Positions 41,940-50,632 of a DNA stretch of 64,000 bases are shown one piece after another. How positions within the stretch are numbered: position 1 is the first letter of the stretch; every line of letters begins with the position of its first letter. Both the position numbers and the translations under genes were made by a program. The stretch covers positions 1-64,000 of the forward strand of contig NZ_CABVIX010000005.1 of the NCBI RefSeq assembly GCF_902498185.1, in the 5' to 3' direction. This DNA comes from Pseudomonas fluorescens. GTDB lineage: Bacteria; Pseudomonadota; Gammaproteobacteria; Pseudomonadales; Pseudomonadaceae. The notes below the pieces were generated by a model. It did no database searches. It was not told the DNA's origin and saw nothing but the letters and a program-made list of their open reading frames with translations.

Positions 41940-42878
41940 ATGAAGGTTGTTCACGCACGTGTACTGCAAGTTGCCGGTTTGCTGATCTGCCTGCAAGGCA
42001 CTGCCAGCGCCACTGAGGGCAATGGCAACTCCTACCCGCTGGGTGTGGAGACCAACATGTCTGGACTCATGCTGCCCGAGGGGCTCACTGCGCTGTTGTA
42101 CTACTCCCATTACGAGGCCTCTCACGTAAAGGCCAATGATGGTCGAGACAATCCCAATATCGCCCGCTACCGCCTGAAGTCCGACACGGTGTCCCTGCGT
42201 CTGAGCTATGTGTGGCCGGGCGTCAAATGGCTGGGCGCAAACGTCGAGACCCGCGCGGCGCTCGCGGTACCGACCATCGACCTGACCCTGGACGTCGCCC
42301 GCCCAGCGCCCTTGGCCCCGCTGGACAAAGGCGGGACGTCCACCGACCTGGGTGACCTCAGCTTCGCTCCGGTCTTGCTCGGCTGGCATGGCAGGACATT
42401 GCACCAGACTGCCGGCATCGAGACCTTTCTGCCTACAGGGGACTACGACAAGGATGAGCCCGTGAACACCGGGCGAAACTACTACCAGGCCGCGCCTTTC
42501 TATGCGCTTACCTGGCTACCCTCGGAACGGTGGGAGGCCAGTGCCAAGCTACGCTATGCAATCAACGCCAGGAACGAGAAGACCGAGTACCGGTCAGGTG
42601 ATGAACTGACCTTGGAGTTCAGTGGCGGCTATCGCTTCAACCAGGCGCTGAGTGCGGGCATCAATGGTTATCTCTACCGCCAGACCACGGACGACCGGCT
42701 CGACGGTGATGCGGTCAACGGCAACGGCAACCGCGGCTCGGTCAATGCGGCCGGCCCCTACGTGATGTACCGCTTCACCAAGGACTTCGCCGTGGTGGCC
42801 AAATTGCAGGAAGAATTTGGGGCGAAGAACAAGGCCGAAGGTACGCGGTTGTGGCTGCAGGCACGCTTGCCGTTCTGA
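41940..42878 (+). CDS. SphA-family outer membrane porin (phenol/meta-pathway-type)
   Basis: A 312-residue outer-membrane beta-barrel protein with signal peptide MKVVHARVLQVAGLLICLQG and cleavage after TASA. It has many alternating strands, ends in a typical LWLQARLPF (C-terminal Phe), and carries LLYYSHYEASHVKANDG near the N-terminus. The pattern fits the Phenol_MetA_deg / SphA group found beside aromatic degradation genes. It probably lets the hydrophobic substrate through the outer membrane. AAAGAGGG ribosome-binding site. It is the last plus-strand gene of this block. Confidence 0.82.
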   Translation: MKVVHARVLQVAGLLICLQGTASATEGNGNSYPLGVETNMSGLMLPEGLTALLYYSHYEASHVKANDGRDNPNIARYRLKSDTVSLRLSYVWPGVKWLGANVETRAALAVPTIDLTLDVARPAPLAPLDKGGTSTDLGDLSFAPVLLGWHGRTLHQTAGIETFLPTGDYDKDEPVNTGRNYYQAAPFYALTWLPSERWEASAKLRYAINARNEKTEYRSGDELTLEFSGGYRFNQALSAGINGYLYRQTTDDRLDGDAVNGNGNRGSVNAAGPYVMYRFTKDFAVVAKLQEEFGAKNKAEGTRLWLQARLPF

Positions 42879-42893
42879 GCGGGACAGTCAGCA

Positions 42894-43820
42894 TCAGTAC
42901 CCGGTGTTGCGCATGACCAACCCTCGCAGCGGTTCGCCGGCCTGATGCCGCCTGACATTGGCCAGCAACCCTTCGAATGCGCTCTCTGGTGCGGTCATCG
43001 CGCCCACATGCGGGGTCAGCCAGATCTGTGGGTGTTGCCAGAACAGATGGTCCGGCGAGGGCGGCTCTTCGTTGAGCACGTCGAGGATGGCGTGACTCAA
43101 GTGCTGGCAATCGAGTGCTTGAAGCAGAGCATCTTCGATCAAGTGACCGCCCCGGCCCAGATTGATCAGGCTCGCACCTCTTGGCAGTGCGGCCAGTGTC
43201 CTGGCGTTCAGTATGCCGCGGGTGTCATCGGTCAGCGGCAGCAGGCAGATCAGGATGTCGCACTGGTTGAGGAAGGGCTCGAGCTGGTCGTTGCCGAAAT
43301 GGCAGTGCACGCCATCGAGGGTCTTCGGCGAGCGTGCCCAGCCATGCAGTTCGAAGCCGAACGGGCGCAGGCTGTCCAGCACTGCAACACCCAGGTTGCC
43401 CAGGCCCATGACGCCGACGCGGCGTTGGGCCGCCGGGATCAGGAGGTGGTCTTGCCAACGCCTGGCCTGTTGTTGATGCAGGTACTGCGGGATCTGGCGA
43501 TGCAGGCTCAACACGGCAAAGCAGGCGTACTCGACTATGCCCTGGGCGATACCGGGGTCGAGCATGCGGACAACCTTGATGTGCTCCGGCAATTCACGCA
43601 GATCGAACTGATCGACGCCTGCCGAGGTGGCAAAGATCACGTCCAGATTGGGAAAGCGTTCATGCAGCTTCTGCGGCGGTTGCCAGGCCGCGAAGTAGCG
43701 GACGTGCGATGGGTCGCCAATATCGGGCCACAAGCGTACTTCGATGTCAGGCGCATGTTTGGCGAACAGTGATTTCCAGGCAGAGCCTCGGGCATCGTCG
43801 ACTTTGAACAGCAGGGCCAT
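42894..43820 (-). CDS. ghrA: Glyoxylate/hydroxypyruvate reductase A-like D-2-hydroxyacid dehydrogenase
   Basis: A 308-residue D-2-hydroxyacid dehydrogenase. Nucleotide motif GVMGLGNLGVAVLDSL, catalytic Arg in LINLGRGGHLIEDAL, Glu in DVLNEEPPSPDHLFW and His in IWLTPHVGAMTAP. The short N-terminal domain without the GxGxxG-preceding lobe and the HVGAMTAPES C-terminus are typical of GhrA, which reduces glyoxylate and hydroxypyruvate. It follows the tartrate dehydrogenase-like gene by 107 bases on the same strand, across a long palindrome. Both enzymes handle small hydroxyacids. Confidence 0.85.
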   Translation of the reverse strand: MALLFKVDDARGSAWKSLFAKHAPDIEVRLWPDIGDPSHVRYFAAWQPPQKLHERFPNLDVIFATSAGVDQFDLRELPEHIKVVRMLDPGIAQGIVEYACFAVLSLHRQIPQYLHQQQARRWQDHLLIPAAQRRVGVMGLGNLGVAVLDSLRPFGFELHGWARSPKTLDGVHCHFGNDQLEPFLNQCDILICLLPLTDDTRGILNARTLAALPRGASLINLGRGGHLIEDALLQALDCQHLSHAILDVLNEEPPSPDHLFWQHPQIWLTPHVGAMTAPESAFEGLLANVRRHQAGEPLRGLVMRNTGY

Positions 43821-43875
43821 GGGACGTCTCGCAAGTACTGGGAAGATGCTCTTACCATGTCAAGAATCCACGCAA

Positions 43876-43911
43876 CAATCTTCCGTATCACAGACTGTGA
43901 ACGGAAGATTG
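43876..43911. repeat. Near-perfect 36-bp palindrome between the two hydroxyacid genes
   Basis: Outer arms CAATCTTCCGT and ACGGAAGATTG are perfectly complementary, and the inner arms TCACAG and CTGTGA are too, with a single A as loop and one extra base. No T-run follows on the minus strand. It may be an RNA stem-loop at the end of the first message, an operator of the second gene, or both. Confidence 0.7.
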
Positions 43912-43927
43912 CATGTTTTCTGAAGGC

Positions 43928-45007
43928 TCAGACCGCAGCAGCGATGGCTTTGCCCAGGGCCTCGGTATTGCCGGTGCCGCCTATGTCGGCAGTCAATGGC
44001 GCGTTTTCCGGCCCCATCGCCAATACCGCTTCGATGGCGGCCAGTGTCGCGGCACCCGCCTCGGGGTGGCCGAGGTGCTCGAGCATCATTGCGCCGCACC
44101 AGATCTGTCCGATCGGGTTGGCGATGCCTTTGCCTGCGATGTCCGGCGCCGAACCGTGCACGGGCTCGAACAGGCTTGGGAAGTTGCGCTCCGGGTTGAT
44201 GTTGGCCGACGGCGCGATCCCGATGGTGCCGGTGCAGGCAGGGCCAAGATCGGACAGGATGTCACCGAACAGGTTGCTCGCGACCACCACGTCGAACCAA
44301 TCCGGGTGCAGGACGAAGTTCGCGGTGAGGATGTCGATGTGGTACTTGTCGACCTTCACTTCTGGATACTGTTTGCTCATTTCGGCAACGCGCTCATCCC
44401 AGTACGGCATGGTGATCGCAATGCCATTGGACTTGGTGGCGGAGGTGAGGTGCTTCTTCGGGCGGCTCTGGGCCAGGTCGTAGGCAAACTTGAGGATGCG
44501 GTCGACGCCGACGCGGGTCATGACGGTTTCCTGCAAGACGATCTCGCGGTCGGTACCCGGGAACATCTTGCCGCCGACGCTGGAATATTCGCCTTCGGTG
44601 TTCTCCCGCACGACCCAGAAGTCGATGTCGCCCGGCTTGCGGTTGGCCAGCGGAGCCTTCACGCCTGGCATCAGGCGGCACGGGCGCAGGTTGACGTACT
44701 GGTCGAATGCTCGGCGGAACTGCAGCAACGAGTCCCACAGGGAAATATGATCAGGCACTACATCCGGCCAGCCCACCGCGCCGAAGTAGATCGCGTCATA
44801 GCCCTTGAGAATGTCGAACCAGTCGTCGGGCATCATCTTGCCGTGGGCCAGGTAGTAATCGGCGCTGGCGAAATCGAACCAGTCCCATTGCAGTTCCAGG
44901 TTGTACTTGGCGGCCACGGCGTCGAGTACACGGACGCCTTCGGGCATGACTTCCTTGCCGATGCCATCGCCGGGGATCACTGCAATTCTGTATTGGGCGT
45001 TGCTCAT
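43928..45007 (-). CDS. Tartrate dehydrogenase / isopropylmalate dehydrogenase-family enzyme
   Basis: A 359-residue decarboxylating hydroxyacid dehydrogenase. It starts YRIAVIPGDGIGKEVMPEGV, has the family motifs DFWVVRENTEGEYSSVGG, SNLFGDILSDL and SLFEPVHGSAPDIAGKGIAN, and ends ADIGGTGNTEALGKAI. The INTRIN set DAIYFGAVGWPDVVPDH (rather than the LeuB pattern) indicates the tartrate dehydrogenase/decarboxylase (TtuC/YeaU) branch. It uses NAD and a divalent metal on tartrate or D-malate. ATG at 45007 has AGGAG 9 bases upstream; the open frame continues to 45061. The LysR at 45116 is divergent and is the likely activator. Confidence 0.88.
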   Translation of the reverse strand: MSNAQYRIAVIPGDGIGKEVMPEGVRVLDAVAAKYNLELQWDWFDFASADYYLAHGKMMPDDWFDILKGYDAIYFGAVGWPDVVPDHISLWDSLLQFRRAFDQYVNLRPCRLMPGVKAPLANRKPGDIDFWVVRENTEGEYSSVGGKMFPGTDREIVLQETVMTRVGVDRILKFAYDLAQSRPKKHLTSATKSNGIAITMPYWDERVAEMSKQYPEVKVDKYHIDILTANFVLHPDWFDVVVASNLFGDILSDLGPACTGTIGIAPSANINPERNFPSLFEPVHGSAPDIAGKGIANPIGQIWCGAMMLEHLGHPEAGAATLAAIEAVLAMGPENAPLTADIGGTGNTEALGKAIAAAV

Positions 45008-45115
45008 GGGTTCGACTCCTGGGATTGATATGGATCGGTTCCCAGTGTATGGAGTATTCAAGCATCAATAATTAGCCTTGTACGAAAGCCATTCTTAGTT
45101 TGAAGGAAAGAATCT

Positions 45116-46027
45116 GTGGCGATGATCGATGACTTGAGTTTCTTCCAGCAGGTAGCGACACGCGGCAGCCTTACCGAAGTCGCCCGCCACCTCGGTCTGT
45201 CATTGCCTGCGGTAAGCAAGCGCTTGAGCCAGCTTGAGGCGCGGCTGGGAGTGCAGTTGCTGCAGCGCACCACACGACGGCTATCGCTGACTTCGGAAGG
45301 CACCTTGTACCTGGAAGGAGGGCGGCCGATCCTGCAGCAGCTCGAAGAGCTGGAAAGTGCGCTCGACAGCCGAAAGCCGACGTTGCAGGGACTGTTGCGG
45401 ATCAATGGCACCCTGGGTTTCGGCCGGCAACACCTGGCGCCGGTGGTCTCCAGCTTCGCCCGATTGCATCCGCAGCTGGAACTGGCCCTGGAACTGTCCA
45501 GCCAGCCTTCGAGCCTCCTGGATGATCAGTTCGACATCAGCGTGTGCATGGGCGAGCCGCCTGATTCACGACTGATCGCCGTGCGTCTGCTGGAGAACCC
45601 ACGCATCCTCTGTGCCTCGCCTCAATACCTTGAAGCTATGCCTGCACCTACTTCGGTGGCTGATCTTGAGCGACATAACTGCATCGTTCTCCGCCAGTTT
45701 GGCAGCGACTACGCCATCTGGCGGTTCAGCAAGCAGGGCCAGGATTACTCGCACAAAGTCAGCGGCACACTGTCGAGCAATGACGGGGAGGTCGCATTAC
45801 GCCTGGCCCTGGACGGGCATGGGCTGATCCTGCGTTCACGCTGGGATGTCCATGAGCACCTGGAAAGTGGGCGGTTGAAAGCACTGTTGAACGACCATCA
45901 GGCACCCAGGGCCGATATCTACGCGGTGTATCAGCATCGCCGGCATATTCCCCAACGCATCTCGGTCTTCGCCCAGTACCTCGCCCAGGAGCTGTCGAAG
46001 CGCTTGCCGTTTGCGGCGCTCGAGTGA
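45116..46027 (+). CDS. LysR-type transcriptional regulator (DmlR-like)
   Basis: A 303-residue LysR protein: DDLSFFQQVATRGSLTEVAR, LSLPAVSKRLSQLEARLGVQ, LQRTTRRLSLTSEG. The sensor domain is of the CrgA/DmlR group. The GTG at 45116 is preferred because AAGGA at 45103-45107 is 8 bases before it; ATG at 45122 is the alternative. It is divergent from the tartrate/malate dehydrogenase gene with 108 bases between, the classic set-up for DmlR-type activation of a D-malate or tartrate gene. Confidence 0.9.
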   Translation: MAMIDDLSFFQQVATRGSLTEVARHLGLSLPAVSKRLSQLEARLGVQLLQRTTRRLSLTSEGTLYLEGGRPILQQLEELESALDSRKPTLQGLLRINGTLGFGRQHLAPVVSSFARLHPQLELALELSSQPSSLLDDQFDISVCMGEPPDSRLIAVRLLENPRILCASPQYLEAMPAPTSVADLERHNCIVLRQFGSDYAIWRFSKQGQDYSHKVSGTLSSNDGEVALRLALDGHGLILRSRWDVHEHLESGRLKALLNDHQAPRADIYAVYQHRRHIPQRISVFAQYLAQELSKRLPFAALE

Positions 46028-46233
46028 GTACTGCGGCGGGCGACGCGTACATGTCCTGAGGTTATGGCGTGCCTGACTATTGGTGCATTGCCCCGGGGCG
46101 TCATGCTCTTGTAACGTGGAAATGTCCCGCTCGGTCGAACAATAAAATCAAACCTGAGCAACGCGCGCTGGTACTGGGTGTTCAGTCGAGGTTTTAACGC
46201 TGCCGAAAAAATCTACGTCCAGGATGATTGCCC

Positions 46234-47283
46234 ATGAAAACCTTGTCTGTTGCTCAAGCTTTCGGCTCTGTCATATCCCTGTTGAGCCTTTCGGTAGCGT
46301 GCGCGATGCCCGCTGTGGCCGATCAGATCACATTTGTTTCCCAAGGGGGCACTTACCAGGAGGCCCAGACCAAAGCCATTCTGGATCCTGCGGCAAAGCT
46401 GCTGAACATGACCATCAAACAGGACAGTGCGCCCGACGCCTGGCCGATGGTCAAGGCCCAGGGCGAAGCGAAAAAACCGGTGTGGGACGTGATCGATACA
46501 CCACCGTCCAATTGTGTACGCGGTGGCAAGGAAGGGCTCATCGAACCGTTGGACCTTAGCAAGCTGCCGAACGTGCAGAGCATGCCTGCTGCCTACCGCA
46601 CACCCTATTCGGTGGCCTACGAGTTCTATTCTTCGGTGATTGGTTACAACAAGAAGAACCTGAAAAAAGTACCGCAGACCTGGGCCCAGTTCTGGGACGT
46701 GAAGAACTACCCAGGCACACGTGCCCTGCGCAACGATCCGATGAGCACCCTGGAGGCCGCGCTGTTGTCCGACGGGGTTCCTCGCGACAGACTCTACCCG
46801 CTGGATGTCGATCGTGCCTACAAACGTCTTGAGCAGATCAAACCGGACATTGCTGTGTGGTGGACCTCGGGTGGTCAGTCCGCGCAATTGCTCGCGGACG
46901 GCGAAGTCGACATGTTGATGATCTGGAACGGCCGCGCCAGCGCCGTGCAAAAGAGCAACCCGGACGTGGCCTTCACCTACAACGACGGTCTGCTGCAGAA
47001 CACACAGCTGTGCATCCTGAAAAACGCGCCTAACTACGCGGCCGCGCTGAAGTTCGTCAACGAAGCGGTATCGCCCGACTTGCAAGCCAACCTGCCGCTG
47101 TATATCGACTACGGTCCGGGTAACCCGGCGGCGTTCGACACGGGGAAAATCTCCGCCGAACGGGCCAAGGAGTTGCCAAGTTCGCCAGACAACGCGGCCA
47201 AGCAAGCACTGATGTCGGAAGAGTGGTGGGCATCGGCTGAGGGGATTGCCGCCAAGGATCGCTGGCTGAAGTTCATTCAGTAA
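46234..47283 (+). CDS. Polyamine-type (PotD-like) ABC transporter substrate-binding protein, orphan
   Basis: A 349-residue periplasmic binding protein of the extracellular solute-binding 1/8 class. Signal peptide MKTLSVAQAFGSVISLLSLS with cleavage after AVA; mature start DQITFVSQGGTYQEAQTKAI. WWTSGGQSAQLLADGEVDML and MIWNGRASAVQKSN are ligand-lobe motifs. It is very similar along its length to the binding protein at 62444-63496, yet no permease or ATPase lies beside it. It may feed the transporter at 60.4-62.1 kb. ATG at 46234 is taken as the start over the TTG at 46228. It is followed 14 bases later by a GMC oxidoreductase, suggesting an uptake-plus-oxidation unit. Confidence 0.88.
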   Translation: MKTLSVAQAFGSVISLLSLSVACAMPAVADQITFVSQGGTYQEAQTKAILDPAAKLLNMTIKQDSAPDAWPMVKAQGEAKKPVWDVIDTPPSNCVRGGKEGLIEPLDLSKLPNVQSMPAAYRTPYSVAYEFYSSVIGYNKKNLKKVPQTWAQFWDVKNYPGTRALRNDPMSTLEAALLSDGVPRDRLYPLDVDRAYKRLEQIKPDIAVWWTSGGQSAQLLADGEVDMLMIWNGRASAVQKSNPDVAFTYNDGLLQNTQLCILKNAPNYAAALKFVNEAVSPDLQANLPLYIDYGPGNPAAFDTGKISAERAKELPSSPDNAAKQALMSEEWWASAEGIAAKDRWLKFIQ

Positions 47284-47297
47284 GGTTGGATATCGGC

Positions 47298-49031
47298 ATG
47301 ATCGATTATTTGATTCTCGGAGGTGGCTCGGCGGGGTGCGTGCTCGCCGCCCGGCTGTCGGAGGATCCGAGCAAACAGGTGTGCCTGATCGAAGCCGGGC
47401 GTGATATCTCGGGACACACCATGCCCGCCGAGATTCGTGCCCGATACCCAGGACGAGCCTATCTGGATGTCAGCAATATCTGGCAGCGCCTGACGGCGTT
47501 GATGGGCAATCGCGCCAGTGCCGAGCGGCGCTACGAGCAGGCCAGGATCCTGGGTGGTGGTTCGGCCATCAACGCACTCATGACCAATCGCGGTGCGCCC
47601 GCGGACTATGACGAGTGGCAGGCGCTGGGGGCGCAAGGCTGGAGTTGGCAAACCTGCCTGCCGTATTTCCGCAAGCTGGAAAACGACACTGATTTTTCCG
47701 CACCGATGGACAAGCCGCTGCATGGCTGCGATGGTCCGTTGAGAATCCGGCGTACGCCATCCGAGCGGCTTTCGCCCTTCGTCAAAGGCGTGATGCAGGT
47801 CCTGGGCGCGCGTGGCCTCGCGCACAAGGCTGACCAGAACGGTCGATGGGAGGAAGGTGTGTTTGTCGGCGCCATTGGCGTCAGCGAGCAAGGGGAAAGG
47901 ATCCCCACATCGGTGTGCTACCTGAACGATGAGGTACGCAAGCGCACGAATCTGACCATCCGAACCCACTGCGTGGTGGATAGGGTATTGATCGAAGCCG
48001 GTCGCGCGACAGGTGCCGGGATTATCGGCACCGACGGCGTTGACGAACTGCTAACGGCGCGTGAAGTCATCGTTTGTGCCGGCGCGATCCACAGTCCGGC
48101 GTTGTTGCTGCGTAGCGGCATCGGCCCGGCGGACGACCTGGCTGCGCTGGGCATTGCCTTGGTGGCGAATCGTCCGGGCGTGGGCGGCAATCTGATGGAG
48201 CACCCTTCGATTGCGGTGTCGGCGCTACTCAACCGTGAAGGCCGTACGGCGTTTCCCGATGAACACCATGAACAGGCCATCGTGCGTTTTTCCTCAGGAC
48301 TGGCTGACACGGTGCCGTGTGACATGCATGGCGCAATCCTGTCGCGTTCAGGCTGGCATTCGATTGGATATCGATTGGGGACGATCTTTTTCTGGGTCAA
48401 CAAATCCTATTCAAGGGGGCGCGTTCGCCTGACGTCCAGCGATCCACACGACGAGCCGCAGGTGCGCTTCGACATGCTTTCCGATGCGCGTGATCTCGAA
48501 CGTCTCAAGCAGGCGCTGCGCTTCGGTGCCCAGACGTTATCGGCGAAGTCGTTGCGGCGTGAGTGCAGCGTGGTGTTTCCATCGAGCTACTCACCGCGCG
48601 TGGCCAGGGTTGCGATGCCCGGCTGGATCAATGCGTTGCAACGCGGTGCGCTGAGCCTGTTGCTGGACTTCGCAGGGCCGCTGCGGGGAATACTGATCCA
48701 TGGGTTGGTGACTCAAGGCATCACCTTGAAACACTTGCTCGCCGATGACAAGGCGCTGACCGAGTTCGTGCAGCGCAACGTCGGTGGCACTTGGCATCCG
48801 TCAGGCACCTGCCGCATGGGTCGCGTCGACGACCCACTGGCCGTCACCACGGGTGACGGCCGGGTGATCGGCGTTGAAGGGCTGCGGGTGTGTGACGCCT
48901 CGCTGATGCCTTCGATTCCCTGTGCCAACACCAACGTCCCGACCATCATGATCGCCGAGCGGATTGCCGATCTGATCAAGGCTGAGGCGAAGGTGCCGGG
49001 CTATCAGGCCAACACCCTGGAGCACCTGTAG
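47298..49031 (+). CDS. GMC-family FAD oxidoreductase
   Basis: A 577-residue flavoprotein: YLILGGGSAGCVLAARLSED, signature ARILGGGSAINALMTNRGAP, second signature VCAGAIHSPALLLRSGIGPA and the active-site region GTWHPSGTCRMGRVDDP. It is about 46 residues longer than the GMC at 26825 and only moderately similar. In a two-gene unit with the orphan binding protein and opposite an aldehyde dehydrogenase, it may oxidise an alcohol or amino-alcohol taken up by that protein. ATG 47298 has AAGG 12 bases upstream; a TTG at 47286 is possible. Confidence 0.9.
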   Translation: MIDYLILGGGSAGCVLAARLSEDPSKQVCLIEAGRDISGHTMPAEIRARYPGRAYLDVSNIWQRLTALMGNRASAERRYEQARILGGGSAINALMTNRGAPADYDEWQALGAQGWSWQTCLPYFRKLENDTDFSAPMDKPLHGCDGPLRIRRTPSERLSPFVKGVMQVLGARGLAHKADQNGRWEEGVFVGAIGVSEQGERIPTSVCYLNDEVRKRTNLTIRTHCVVDRVLIEAGRATGAGIIGTDGVDELLTAREVIVCAGAIHSPALLLRSGIGPADDLAALGIALVANRPGVGGNLMEHPSIAVSALLNREGRTAFPDEHHEQAIVRFSSGLADTVPCDMHGAILSRSGWHSIGYRLGTIFFWVNKSYSRGRVRLTSSDPHDEPQVRFDMLSDARDLERLKQALRFGAQTLSAKSLRRECSVVFPSSYSPRVARVAMPGWINALQRGALSLLLDFAGPLRGILIHGLVTQGITLKHLLADDKALTEFVQRNVGGTWHPSGTCRMGRVDDPLAVTTGDGRVIGVEGLRVCDASLMPSIPCANTNVPTIMIAERIADLIKAEAKVPGYQANTLEHL

Positions 49032-49057
49032 GATCCGCGTACTGGCGAACCAGCAGG

Positions 49058-49080
49058 GCTGGGGATCAGGCTCCCCAGCC
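49058..49080. other. Stem-loop at the convergent gene ends
   Basis: GGCTGGGGA and TCCCCAGCC pair perfectly around a 5-base loop, between the GMC stop and the last codons of the convergent aldehyde dehydrogenase. There is no T-run, so terminator function is uncertain. Confidence 0.4.
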
Positions 49081-50493
49081 AACGATTCCCTTCACTTCCA
49101 GAAACGCCTCCAGTCCCCATTCGGCATATTCGCGACCATTGCCCGATTGCTTGTAGCCACCAAACGGCGCCCCGGGATCCCAGCTCGGATAATTGATGTA
49201 GACGCTGCCAGCGCGCATTTGCAAAGCGACGTCCCGTGCGCGAGCCTGGTCCGCAGACTGCACGTAGGCGGCCAGGCCAAACACGCTGTCATTGGCCATG
49301 CTGACCGCTTGCGCTTCACCCTCGTACGCCTGGATGACCAGTACCGGGCCAAAGATTTCCTCGCGGGCGATGGTCATGTCCTGGGTGACATTGGCGAAAA
49401 TCGTCGGCTGCACATAGTAGCCGCGGTCCAGATGTTCGGGTCTGCCCAGCCCGCCGCACACCAGTTGCGCGCCTTCAGCGATGCCGATGCCGATCATTCT
49501 CTGGATACTGTCGTACTGGCGTTCGCTTATCACCGGTCCCAGGGTCGTGGCGGCTTCATCGGGCGCGCCGACGATGTGTTTTTGCACGGCGCGGCGGGCA
49601 ATGTCCACGGCCCGGTCATGCAGGGCGGCGGGCACCAGCATGCGCGTCGGCGCGTTGCATGACTGGCCGCTATTGCCAAGACAACTCTCCACGCCACTGG
49701 TTACCGCAGCTTGCAGATCGACGTCGTCGAGCAGAATGTTTGCGGATTTGCCGCCCAGTTCCTGGTGCACACGCTTAACCGTCGGCGCGGCAAGACGCGC
49801 GATCTCAGTACCCGCGCGGGTCGACCCGGTAAACGACACCATGTCCACTTGCGGGTGTGCCGACAGGGCGGCGCCGACTGTCGGGCCATCGCCATTGATC
49901 AGATTGAACACACCCGGAGGCACCTGCGCATCGTGCATGACCTCTGCAAACAGCAGGGCATTGACCGGCGCGATTTCGCTAGGCTTCAGAACCATGGTGC
50001 AGCCTGCCGCCAGGGCCGGTGCGACTTTGCAGACGATCTGGTTGATCGGCCAGTTCCAGGGGGTAATCAACGCAACCACGCCTACCGGCTCATGGGTGAT
50101 CAGCGTGGTGCCACGTGATTTCCGGAAATCGAATGTGTCGAGGGTGCGCAACAGTTGTTCAAGGTGGCGCTTGCCAATCCCGGCTTGCCAGTCATGGGAC
50201 AAGGCTTTCGGTGCGCCTACTTCCTGAACGATGGCTTCGGCGATTTCGTCATAGCGCTCCATGAAAACGTCCAGAACCTGCTGCAACAGCTGCTTGCGCT
50301 GTGCCGGTGAAGTGCTGGCGAACGCTGGGAATGCACGTCGGGCGGCCATGACTGCAGACTCGACATCGGCCAGGTCACCCATGGCGATCTCGCAGAACGA
50401 CTGCTCGGTGGCGGGGTTGATCACTGGCAGGCGCTCCCGGCTGTGGGGCTCCACCCAGCGGCCATCAATGTAGAACTTCAGGGTGTTTTTCAT
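49066..50493 (-). CDS. Aldehyde dehydrogenase family protein
   Basis: A 475-residue aldehyde dehydrogenase. Natural N-terminus MKNTLKFYIDGRWVEPHSRE; TPWNWPINQIVCKVAPALAA, SFTGSTRAGTEIARLAA, catalytic Glu in VHQELGGKSANILL and Cys in GNSGQSCNAPTRMLVPA, C-terminal PFGGYKQSGNGRE. Substrate class unclear; betaine-aldehyde or aminoaldehyde-like patterns are not specific. The ATG at 50493 lacks a purine-rich ribosome-binding site on this strand (upstream reads CCTCCTC), unlike its neighbours. It is convergent to the GMC gene and divergent from the LysR gene at 50633. Confidence 0.88.
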   Translation of the reverse strand: MKNTLKFYIDGRWVEPHSRERLPVINPATEQSFCEIAMGDLADVESAVMAARRAFPAFASTSPAQRKQLLQQVLDVFMERYDEIAEAIVQEVGAPKALSHDWQAGIGKRHLEQLLRTLDTFDFRKSRGTTLITHEPVGVVALITPWNWPINQIVCKVAPALAAGCTMVLKPSEIAPVNALLFAEVMHDAQVPPGVFNLINGDGPTVGAALSAHPQVDMVSFTGSTRAGTEIARLAAPTVKRVHQELGGKSANILLDDVDLQAAVTSGVESCLGNSGQSCNAPTRMLVPAALHDRAVDIARRAVQKHIVGAPDEAATTLGPVISERQYDSIQRMIGIGIAEGAQLVCGGLGRPEHLDRGYYVQPTIFANVTQDMTIAREEIFGPVLVIQAYEGEAQAVSMANDSVFGLAAYVQSADQARARDVALQMRAGSVYINYPSWDPGAPFGGYKQSGNGREYAEWGLEAFLEVKGIVGWGA

Positions 50494-50632
50494 GAAGAGG
50501 AGGGTCTCGTGGGGATGAGGGTGGAGCAGCGCCGGGCACACATGAATCGCCTGCGCAGCCACACAACAGGATAGGCGGGGGATTTTGCCCAGAACAATTT
50601 ACTAATAGTTGTGCCAGGCATAAACTCAGGTC

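Noticed and set aside
46100-46122. CTCTTGTAACGTGG as a possible Tus-binding Ter site
   Set aside because: Only the TTGTAAC core matches; flanks do not fit the consensus, and it is far from the Tus-family gene. A single 7-base match is expected by chance.
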